From: Fomes fomentarius
Taxonomy: Eukaryota; Basidiomycota; Agaricomycetes; Polyporales; Polyporaceae
DNA length: 64,000 nucleotides
Direction: 5' to 3'
Assembly: GCA_022606135.1 (NCBI GenBank)
Contig: JABYQN010000002.1
Span: forward strand, 1,922,001 to 1,986,000
The notes beneath the pieces were generated by a model. It was not told the DNA's origin. It saw only the letters and a list, made by a program, of their open reading frames with translations, and did no database searches. The position numbers were made by a program, and so were the translations under genes. The first letter of the stretch is position 1. The number at the start of each line of letters is the position of its first letter. Positions 10,767-20,265 of the stretch are shown piece after piece.

Positions 10767-12161
10767 AACCTGGATGCTGATGGTGGTGCACGAGCAAGAA
10801 GGTGGAGCTGCGGTAGACGCGCATGCTGGTGGATTGTCAATTGCATCATGGATGGACAAGTAAAATGCGAACAGGAGCGATAGAGACCAGGCAGGCCGGA
10901 TGTTAGTGATTGGTCGGATGTTAGTTTAAGTCACAGGCCATCGGATACTTTTAAAACTTCAAGAAGCTTGATCCACTAGGATCTGAGGGCATCGTATACG
11001 CGTCTGGTGATGGCTCGGGCACAATTGCTGCACAAGGCCCTCCGCTCCTAGAAAAGAACGAGAGGGAAAGATGGGCACCCTTCGGCCCCGCCTTCACTGG
11101 GACGCGTTGCAGATCATCTGTGGATCTTCGACCATGCCATCCGCGCGCGCGAGCCCCTCCGGAAAGAGCGACATGACGGGTAATTGAGCAAGTGCACATG
11201 ATGAGCGCCTGTGGAAGGTGGTATTTGCACGCGAAGCGACAGCGGCGATGGCGCTGAAAGACCGGGGGGTCGCTCCTCTCCATCATACAACGCGTGGAGG
11301 ACGGAGGGGACACCTCTGTGAACTTGAACGCGGACGGCGGTCTGCTGTGCCACCAGTCTCCGGCTCATAACTTGTTAAACCTGTACACGGTTAGGCGTGG
11401 TTAGAACCTCACTCGATGATGGTAGAAAATCACGCTTGTGCGCCTCGGAGCGGTACATAGCTAGGAATAGGATCGGCTGCGGCTTCCTATGAGGTCGCGA
11501 TGCTTAACTGGCTAATAGTTCCGCTCGTAGCTACCTCACCTTTATAAGGGAACGCCATGGCAATCGGTTTACGCAATGAACGTAGCCCAAGCAACGCATC
11601 CTGCAAGCCCGCCGTGAAGCATGAAAAAATAGATAGTGATAAACGGACTAGAAGAGTTCTAACAGTACTGGTATCCGTTAGTAGATGAATGTTGATACGG
11701 ACGTAAACGCATGCAGTGATGGAAGCGTGGATCCAGCGAAAAGGGTAGCAGTGGCCGCATTATGTACGGGGGCGAATGTAGCGGTAACAATGGTGGAAAG
11801 GGCAGCAGGCAATGTAAGTTCAGACAGCAGGATGGGAGATTTGAGAGGGTAGCGCATGGCGTAGGACATGGGTCACACAGGCAAATGGAGACAGACAACG
11901 GCATACACGAAAACGAAGACAGACGGCAGATGGTTGAGCGATGGAATCTGAGGTTATACTGATGTGCGAACGAAGTGACTGATACACGATGCGGCGATAA
12001 TACGTGTATGTGTATATGGAATGCGAAGCGTCCGCGCGCACATTGTGGTGGTGATTACATGCATACATATTAACCTACGGATAACACGATCAGCCTTCGG
12101 GCTGCGCAGATAGATAGATGCGGATGCAAATAGCAGACGTACAGATACGCATACTTTTGCA
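10767..12161. other. Gene-poor stretch with a BTB remnant
   Basis: Contains the decayed BTB fragment annotated at 11267-11368 and otherwise nothing recognisable. Short frames at 11659-12181 are low-complexity and not credible. Confidence 0.55.
11267..11368 (-). pseudogene. Decayed fragment of a BTB/POZ exon
   Basis: Reading minus from 11368: LVAQQTAVRVQVHRGVPS followed directly by VLHALYDGEE. The first part matches the VVAQQTAFRVHRGVLS strand of the intact copies and the second the LLHALYDG helix that ends their exon 1. About 45 residues that separate these motifs elsewhere are missing, and two extra residues are inserted after RV. No flanking exon can be found, so this is a relic of a further BTB copy. 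Confidence 0.7.
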
Positions 12162-13989
12162 CTACCGTACAGCAGTACCATGGTGGAAACTTAGTAATAA
12201 TAGCGCGTCTTCCATCTTCACGCCAGTATCTGGCTCCTGCTTCGTCGCAATAGCGGCCTTCTCGTTCTCGTATTGAGCGTACTCTAACGGATATCGCTCG
12301 ATAGATGCTTTCGCCTCCCGTGCGTGTGGATGTGCAAGGGGAAGCGCAAGACTAGAGTTTGATGCGACCGCGGAGGGTGGAGGAGACGACTCTGGGGACG
12401 GCGTGACAGGTAGATCTTCGTCGCTGTTGACATCGGATTGTGAAGAACGCGCGAGGGGAACCCGTGTGTATAATGGACGGGGATGATGGTGATGAAGCTT
12501 CTCTTCCGCCTCGATCTTGACGTACTCGACACCCGAGATCGATGTCGCGCTTGGCGTGGCGGTCCTCGACACGCTTGCGTTGGTGACCTGGTCGTCGTCG
12601 GCGATGTCCATTGAGTCAGCGTCCTCGTCTTCGTCGGCGCTCGCGCTGCCATGCTGCCGGGCACGTTTCCTGTCTGACTGCCTCAGATTGCGGAACCAGT
12701 TGGTGACTTTGCCCAGGTCCATGTCAATCTCCGCCGCTAACCGCTGGCGTTCCTCGATAGAGGGCGTCTTGGTGCGTGAAAATAGCTTCTTAAGCGCGTC
12801 GAGCTGCCACGCTTCAGGGCGTGTCCTTCTTGGACGGCGATGTGTCACATCAATAGCTCGTTCGGCAGAATTAAGCGGGTATGGAGAGGCGCGCGGAGAT
12901 GAGGGGCGACTGCTGGCGTGACCGCTGGGGGCGGCACTGGGTGAGCGACGGGCGCGCGGGGGATTGAGGAGCGCAGACAGCGACGGATGCGATGTTGGAG
13001 GTGGCACCGCGAGCGACGGATGAAGCGCGCTGGAGGAGGGTGGGAGGACCAAGGGAGAGTACGAGCGAGACTGTGAGACGGCTTTGGCGGCAGCAGCCTC
13101 TTCGCGTTTCTTGGCGATGCTTCGTTGGTTCTGAAACCAATTTGTCACACTCTGATAGCGCCTGGGTTGAATGGCGGGGAGTTGGAGTGATTGTGATTTG
13201 TCGGACACGGAAGACGGAAGCGACAGTGAGGAGGAAGCGCCGAAGAAGCAAGTAATCAGTTTTAGACTTGCCATATGCGGAATCGTATGACAACGGGTAT
13301 GAGAAAACACTCACATGCCGATCTTGAGTCCGAGGGCTTCGCGCTCTTCCTTGCTGGGATGCGGCTTGTGTTCGTAGAACTTTTTCAGCTCTTCCGTCTG
13401 CTCCGGCGATGGTCGGCTTCGGGCTTTGCGCGGCATCGTAGACTCGGCCTCGAAGAGTTGGTGCTGGGAATCGCCGGTGTAGAAGAGAGTATGTTGCTGT
13501 GGCGGATGTGCGCTAGATGCGGACAGCGGGTGATATGGCTCGTCGTCTGAGAGCTCGTCGTATTCTTCCTGGTTCTGCGGAAGCGAGGATGGGGGAGCGG
13601 ACACGGACGCTATGAGGGCAGATATAGGCGGGAGCTCGCATTGGGTGAGCGGGGCTTTGTGTCGCTTCTTTGAAGAGGCACGTTTATTCTGAAACCAAGA
13701 GTTGACCGTCTTTGTCTCCCTGCATACAGCCAAACGACGGTCAAGGGAGGGACAATGGCGTGGGATGGGGAAGACGAGGTGTTACGTACATGCCTAACTG
13801 CTCAGCTAATGCAGTTCGCTCCTCGAGCGACGGGTGCTCGGTCTTGTCGTAGAGCTCGTTTAATGCAGCGAGTTGATGTGGGGCATGGCGGTGACGGGGC
13901 TTCTTTGGCTGGTCCATTTTGGGATCCCTGGGTTGGATAGCGGACGAGGCGGCTGGAGGGTGGTCCCAGAGGCTGAGGGACGGATGCAT
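12162..13989 (-). CDS. Triple-homeodomain transcription factor
   Basis: Exons (minus): 13989-13790, 13719-13315 and 13161-12162; GT-AG introns of 70 and 153 bp; 534 residues. Three separate homeodomains are visible: HD1 about residues 30-88 (helix 3 VNSWFQNKRASSKKR), HD2 about 162-221 (VTNWFQNQRSIAKKR) and HD3 about 309-368 (VTNWFRNLRQSDRKR). All have the invariant W48-F49-N51 and no TALE three-residue insertion. Residue 50 is Gln in HD1 and HD2 but Arg in HD3. HD1 and HD2 are each split by an intron at exactly the same codon (…GM|E/R before helix 3), whereas HD3 is uninterrupted. Linkers are Ser/Pro-rich; the C-terminal third is acidic, Ser-rich and has a His run. It should be a nuclear DNA-binding regulator. 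The start at 13989 could instead be the ATG at 13917, just before HD1. Confidence 0.85.
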
Positions 13990-14088
13990 GGAGGGGGCGG
14001 GATGGGGGCGCAACAGCGGCGGGCGAGATGGAGGGAGGGAGGAGAGAGACAGAGGGGACAGGCGCGGGGATAATGGAAAATGGAGATG

Positions 14089-14095
14089 CTTATAG
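14089..14095 (-). promoter_or_regulatory. TATA-like element of the triple-homeodomain gene
   Basis: CTATAAG on the minus strand about 100 bp before the ATG at 13989, followed by a pyrimidine-rich leader. Confidence 0.4.
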
Positions 14096-15174
14096 TAGGG
14101 ACGAGGAGCATTTGAGCGACATGTCTCACGGCTAATGGATGCTCTCTCAATCCGTCATCACATTCCTACAAATGGCCGACATCGGCCGGCTGCTGTATGA
14201 TCGGCTCCTGCCTCTTATGCTCTGAATCTTTTTGCATCACTGCCACTCTCTGCCTAGGCCTCCCGACATCCAGCCCCAGTTGCTTTCTATCCATCTGACC
14301 AGCCCCAAGCATGCTCACGCCCGCGCAGCACAGCGGCGGACAGCTGGGAAGCGTGCGAGGCCATGGAATGCGACAGAACACGAGTAATAAATGACAGTTG
14401 ATACGGGTCGGTTAGTAGCAAATGAAGAGAGACAAGGAGCTGTGCCTGTGAGTTCATGCTTGCCTTCGATCCACGTGCGAATGATCATGATGACTACCAA
14501 GTCGGTATTATCGGCCTCTTATGGGCGCCTATATATAGCAGTTTTACATGATCCCCCCGGTTCAACTCGCTCAATTCCTCCGGACCCGGGTCCATTCATT
14601 GGCCAGTCTCCTGCCCGTGCTTTCCCGACCGCAGCTGCGAGCAGCACAGATTGGGGCAGCTGCTGGATATCCGGGTATCTGTAGTCGGAGTGTGGCGGAC
14701 AAAGGGCCCGGCGAAATGGCAAGCCTGGCAGCTGCTATAGATCTCACGATCTATGACGGCTGATACGCGTCACCCAATCCTGGTCGCCTGATCCAGAATA
14801 CGCGCTCCACAACGCCTGGTATCGCTGGGGGCCTTGTCCTCTCTAGACTTTCGACTCTCGACTCTCAGTGGAGAAGCCCGTTGCGCTCTTCCCATGGCCC
14901 ATCTTGTTCACCCCAACGCTTCTTCTCGCACCCTCCGCATCCCATCTGCCAACATGCACTGCTGTAAGCCTGTATCCAGTAGCCACCTGTCAATCAAGCT
15001 TGGATCCCTGACGCCCTGGCTGTACGCCGCGTTGTCCCCTGTCGCATTATGCATACTTACAGATACATTACTCATCCGTCTCCAATTCTGGAGCCCTTCC
15101 TCCTCCGAAATAACATAAACACCCGTCCTATCTGCGCCCCGGCGGCGGTCCCACCGCCACTGCGCCACCCGCTC
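14096..15174. other. Intergenic with an orphan TATA box
   Basis: About 1.1 kb between two minus-strand genes. A strong TATATATA lies at 14530-14537 with no convincing gene on either side. Frames at 14548-14763 and 14834-15118 lack coding character. Confidence 0.5.
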
Positions 15175-17351
15175 TTAGCTCTCCTCCTGCCCTTCTCCGA
15201 TATTCTTAATCCAAGCACCGATCGCTCCCCTGTAACGCCGACCGACGGCAGGCGCCCACATAACAAACAAACAGATCAGCATGCCATCGTGTGGATGCGG
15301 TGAAGAAGATGCCAGTGCCAAAACAGAGACGCTTACAAGAAGCCTTCGTGCCGGAGGAACAACGCCCGCTTCGTGCCCTTGCTCCAAAATCTGATAGCGT
15401 ACGAGAGTGTGCTGATAGTGGCCGCATGACCTGCGATGAGCAGTCGTTGCCGTCAGGACACTCGCAACATTTCTGCGGCGCAGAGGTATGACGCACCTCG
15501 GATGAAGTAGCCACCAAAGTAAATCCGATCGAGGTTGTACTTCTCCGCGTTCATGTATCTGCAGGAGGTAATCAGCACGCGCGCACTAGCACTACTAAGC
15601 ACATATGATCGCTACTGCGGCGGTAATTGCCGCCACTGTAACTGCGCCCAGCGGTCCTAAACGCAGCTAGTATGCAGGCATGCAGATGACATGCATTTTT
15701 AGAATTGAACGTAGAACGTACGCTATTTGCCCAATGTTGTTCGACACCGCGTAGAGGAGGGACTTGGCGATGTCCTCGGGCTTGAACGTGCCCTTCTTGC
15801 CTCCTTCCTTCTTGAACACCTTCCCGAACGTACTCGCGATCATTGTGGACTTGAGCCCGAGCTTGCTGTAGTCCGACCCGTAGATGTCGCCAACGAGCAT
15901 GTCCACAGTCTCGTTGTTGCCCTTTTCAGACAGCGCGAGCATCTCTGCGTGTCTCTCGACCATCAGCGCTGTGCGGCAGGATTGGAAGATGAACAGAGAC
16001 ACGCACCGTCAAATGTGGTCGCGGGGGTCAACAGGCTGAGCAGACCCCACAGCGTACCCCCGCCCAGACTCGTCCCGCTCACACGCTCGTACGACCCGTC
16101 CTCGTCCACCTTCACGATCGACACACCCGACCCTATGTTCACCAGCAGACACGGGAGCTGCGGCACGGGGTGCTGCACGAACGTCACCGCGTACTTTGGC
16201 GGATCCGGACTGGGCCTCTCGAGCGGCACGGGCGGCTGTTGTGGATGCGACACCGAATGGATGAGCTCGTCCGAGAAATAGTAGACCTCGTCCGGGATGA
16301 GCGTGATGAACTTCAAGCCCTCGATGAGACACGCCATCTCGTCCTCGCGGTGCACCTCGACCTGCACCTCCTCCGCGAGGAGGTCAAAGAACCGGTGCGC
16401 GCCCCCGCCCGTCGCGATGATCTTCACCCCGCGCCGCATCTCCTCGAGGGGCACGCCGTTGACTTCCGCGCTGCGCTCAATGAGGGTGCGGATGAACTTG
16501 AGACAGTCCTCGATGTGCTCCGTCTCGTAGCGCTCGAAGTTAAGGGAGCCCCCGGGGAAGTGCTGCACGGACGCGCGCCGGAGCAGTGAGTCGTGGAGGT
16601 GCGAGGGGTTCAGCGACTCGGGGGAGAGCGAAGCAGTCGCAGTGCCGTTGAGTGTGGAGCATGCGGATGCTGCGGTGCAATCCACGAGCGAGTGTGAGTT
16701 GGAGCTGGAGCTGGAGTTGGGGACGGCGTCAAGGTAGGTACTGTGGCCATTGCCGTTGGCGTGCTCAAGCACAGCGGGGGTGAGCGCGCCCTTGTTGTGA
16801 CCGTTGATTCTAGGCTGAGGTGAAGATATCGGGCTTTCTTTCGGTGGTGAAGACGAGAGCGGGGTGGAGACGTTGCTTGGGGTTGATCCGCGGGTTGCGA
16901 TTTGGGATGGAGACGGTGGCGGATTTGTTGATCGTGTGAAGTAGATTACTTTTGCAAGAGAGCCGCCAATCTGCACGGGAGAGCAGGAGCGGAGTCAGTG
17001 CGGGTGGGAGTGCAGCTGGGATGGTGGTACGCACGTCGACAGCGATGTGTGATACGGGTTCGATGTAATTGGGAAAGTAGATTCCGCGACTGTCGCGCGT
17101 CTTCTCGCGTCGATCGCACGAAGCACGACGATCGCCATGCCAGCGAAGAAAGAGATAGTCATAGTCAAATTGACACACAGAACATATGCGAGGAGAACGA
17201 GGAGAACATGAGAAGTCGCTCGCCCGACGTAGAGAAAGTACGAAAGGAATGGGCGTACCTCGGGCGACTCCTCGTCCAGAATCATTGCCCCGCGCGTGTC
17301 GACTTGGATAGTCTTCGCGGTGGGCAAGGACGGTCCTGCAGCAGTGGACAT
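15175..17351 (-). CDS. CAB1: Pantothenate kinase (eukaryotic type II)
   Basis: ATP-dependent phosphorylation of pantothenate, the first and controlling step of CoA synthesis (EC 2.7.1.33). Exons (minus): 17351-17259, 17100-17035, 16970-16007, 15944-15722, 15558-15497, 15430-15337 and 15229-15175; 518 residues. Landmarks: HIAVDIGGSLAKVIYF (phosphate-binding strand near residue 45), GGSLNFERYET, ATGGGAHRF, PCLLVNIGSGVSIVKVD, SGTSLGGGTLWGL, MLVGDIYGSDY, RIYFGGYFIRGH and FLRHEGFLGAIGAW at the end. About 110 Ser/Pro/Asn-rich residues (about 57-165) are inserted between the first strand and GGSLNFE. Two acceptor choices were settled by conservation: FDE-MLALSEKG uses the AG at 15945-15946, and exon 2 starts at 17100. 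The family is inhibited by acetyl-CoA. Confidence 0.93.
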
Positions 17352-18855
17352 GCTTGTGGTCCAGTCCGATCTTCTTTCGACTCTTTTTCGATGCGGGGTA
17401 AGCGGATGGTTGTAGCTGTGGTCGGGATACCGGTCTTGTGAGTGGACGGACGGACGCAAGTCGGAACAGACGGAATGAAGCAAGCTCCCAAAGCCAAGCA
17501 GCCAGCAGGATATAGCGAAACGAGTGGGGTACTTAGCGAGCAGCCCGGGTAGCCGGAGACGATGGTATATTAACAGCCGATCTCCCTCTGGTGTCACCCT
17601 ACAAACCAAGTGCTCCTATTCGCCAGACGGATACACGACGGGCTCTGGCGAGTTGAGTAAATTGTGACACGAGCGGGCTGCGCGCGGGGACGGGGTAAGC
17701 GGGTACTGGCAGCGGGGCAGTGGGAGGGATGGTACGAGGAGGACATGCTCCTCGCGCTGGGGTATGTGGCGGCACTTTCATCGGTGGGACGACTCGCCCG
17801 CGTCCCGGGATCGGCGAGCCCGACCCTGCTGCCGGCCCCTGCGAGTGCCCACGTCCAACTGTAACTCAATCGATTCACCTGAGCTCTCTGCCACACGCCA
17901 CTACGGAATCCTCTCTTCCGTCCCCGACCAATCCTCCGTGTTTGATTCCGTTCCATCATCCCGTTCCGGCCTCTGAATCTCCAACCCTACGTAGAGTTAT
18001 CCGGACGTGCCCGTTCATGAGAATCGGCGAGAGCTGCAAGTATAGAACGACTTCCAAGGTTGCCGGTGGTGTTGTCGTCCACAAAGCTGTGGTTTACAGC
18101 ATCCTGTGACACATGGCGTCCAAGCAATATGAAACCCTGGCAGATGGTGTGGCGACAGCGTCTATGCATGTGCGCCCATAGACAGCCTGAGATGTATCGC
18201 GATATCAGGAAGTGTGGACATTGTGGATGACTTCGCAGTTCGCATGATGAGTCTACACGGCGAACCATCGATAGATCAGGATTGCCCGTTGTATCATCAG
18301 GACGCAGCACGGTTTCACGGTATGGATGCTTGGGTAGTAGGCCTAGGTTATGTACAACATGCACGAGATTACAAGACCACAGCGAGAAGAGTCTTGAAGT
18401 GTAATAATAAGCTAAACCTTCGATACCGTAGCATCATATGGGATAAGCGCTTGACCACACTCTACACACTGGAACGGACGCATCGTTTCCTCCACCCAGA
18501 ATCTTTGGAGAAACGATGAGCTTCACAAGGTTCGTTGGGTTAGGTTTACAGGGATAGGTAAGCCTGATTTATCTGCCCTGGAAAGGCGTTGGAGGCCTAT
18601 TTCTGCAGTGAGATAAAGGGCTAAGGTCTAAGGGGCTTATCTCACTGAACGGAACTTTTTATTTCCATTTTCCAATTCCTATCCTTTTCTTGACCTCGCA
18701 AAGGATCCGATCTTTGCAGTGACATACTCAGGCTCTACTCACTGCAGCACCTCCGAGTGAGTTCAAATCATTGCTCGCCATCCTCAGAGGTGTGCTCACT
18801 CCCAATGACTAGAGGTCTTTCGCACACTTCGCGATTCTCTCTGGATCTCACAGCG
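17352..18855. other. Intergenic between pantothenate kinase and BTB copy 2
   Basis: 1.5 kb. Holds an 11-bp perfect inverted repeat (18606-18647) and, from about 18757, sequence shared with the promoter of BTB copy 3. No gene seen; frames at 17664-18109 and 18214-18519 look like chance. Confidence 0.55.
18606..18647. repeat. Perfect 11-bp inverted repeat
   Basis: CAGTGAGATAA (18606-18616) and its reverse complement TTATCTCACTG (18637-18647) around a 20-bp loop, 209 bp before the BTB copy 2 start. Confidence 0.8.
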
Positions 18856-20265
18856 ATGAACAACGTCGAGCTGAAGAAGGATTCGGAGTTGTGGTTTGAG
18901 GACGGAAACGTCGTGGTCGTCGCCCAGCAGACCGCCTTCCGTGTCCACAGAAGCGTCCTTTCACGCCACTCAGATACCTTCAGTGGCCTTTTCACTCTCC
19001 CACAGCCCGCCGATCCCGCCAAGATCGAGTCACTGGACGGCTGTCCTGTTGTGCGTGTCTCGGACTCGTCGCACGACTTCAAGCATCTGCTCAATGTCTT
19101 GTATGATGGGGCAAGGTATGAGGTTCCGATGTTCTGCCTACCAATCATATGATTGATTGATTTGCTCACACAGTTACTGGAATCCCGAAACACCCCCGAG
19201 TTCAGCACACTTGCCGCTCTCGCACGTCTAGGTCACAAATACGAGATGACCAAGATCTTCGCCTCGGCCATGAAAAGGCTCAGTGCGCTGTTCCCCACCG
19301 ACTATCACATCTGGCATGAGAATCTGCGCCTGGCCACGGGAACTGTTATGCAAGTTGATGGATCAGAAACTGAACAAATAGGCGGGCAGGGTGTCCATGC
19401 ATTAGAACAAGTGACGGGCGGGAAGACCAACCCGATAGAGGCTTGCAACCTATTTCGTCAGGCAGAACAATTCCACCTCCTCCCAGTTGCTATGCTATTC
19501 TGCACGTATCTCCCCGTACCGTCTCTCCTCAACGGCATACTGCGTGCCGATGGGTCCACTGAGCGCTTGTCCCCCGAGGACCTTCAGTGTTGCATCGAGG
19601 CGATCATCACATTCACGCAAGCCGGGACACGTATCATAGACATGCATCTTATGCTATCTTGCCCACGGTGCACAGGCAATCGCCTCAGAGTGCTGGATGC
19701 GCTGGACTCGATTCCAAATTTCCTATCCTTCATGCGGAAGCCATTTGTCATTGGCCACGTACTTGAAAACGTCGTTGAGCAAGAACGCGGCAACGGGATA
19801 AAGTGCCCATTCTGCGTACGCCTACGGATCGAGCGGTCTCAGGAGATCACCAAGTCTTCGTGGAACAAACTTCCAGAGACATTTGGCTTATTGGACTCTG
19901 TCCAAGATTGGCCAACTGTCTAGTGTCTCGTACAAGTCTTACGATACTTCCGAGCCCGGGCGCGATGACTCTCGTCCACGTTCTGATGCCAATCATTGTA
20001 CATATGAGTTGCAGAGCCGCTGCAACACTTCTGCTATAGCTGACGATCACCTATGCCTGCTGCACGCCGCTGGGGAAGTGTTCCTCTCCACCAAGTTCAA
20101 CGCCCGCGACTGCCATGCGCTTCACGAGCAAGCTGCTCTTCCATAGCTTCTCGACGTCCGGCTCTCCGTTCTCGTCCTTATCCATACCCGGGTTCCACTG
20201 CCCGTACGGAACTCCGACCAATGGGCCGGCCCACTTTGGCCACCCCGGCCCAGGTATCGAAGGGA
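18757..20265. repeat. Segmental duplication, arm A (inverted relative to arm B)
   Basis: This block (BTB copy 2 with promoter, the intergenic 127 bp and the 3' end of the amine oxidase) matches the reverse complement of about 29275-30805. Shared stretches run through the 5' flank (GTGAGTTCAA, GACTA.AGG.C.TTCGCA), the BTB exons and intron, the convergent spacer (TTGTACATATGAGTT, CTGCTATAGCTGAC) and the oxidase C-terminus. Confidence 0.85.
18856..19923 (+). CDS. BTB/POZ domain protein, copy 2
   Basis: The start ATG at 18856 (MNNVELKKDSELW) lines up with copy 3. Exon 1 is 18856-19115 with the BTB core (LWFEDGNVVVVAQQTAFRVH, LSRHSDTFSGLF, LYDGA). The family acceptor at 19173 would put exon 2 out of frame, because GAAACACCCCCGAG has one base fewer than copy 3 (GAAACACCCCTCGAG). 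The next acceptor, TTCAG at 19201-19205, restores the frame (exon 2 19206-19923) and gives 325 residues at a cost of about 10 residues. The C-terminal part carries two CxxC pairs (CPRC about 19660, CPFC about 19804) that could bind zinc, and ends RIERSQEITKSSW...VQDWPTV. The gene converges on the amine oxidase; stops are 127 bp apart. Function is unknown; BTB proteins act in protein interaction or cullin-3 ligases. Confidence 0.72.

Noticed and set aside
12992..13550. + strand frames over the homeodomain gene
   Set aside because: Antisense of recognisable homeodomain exons.
14548..14763. 71-codon frame just after a strong TATATATA
   Set aside because: The ATG is only 10 bp from the TATA box, so it could not be in the transcript, and the protein resembles nothing.
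16170..16589. 139-codon + frame inside pantothenate kinase
   Set aside because: Antisense shadow of the large kinase exon, caused by GC-rich third positions.
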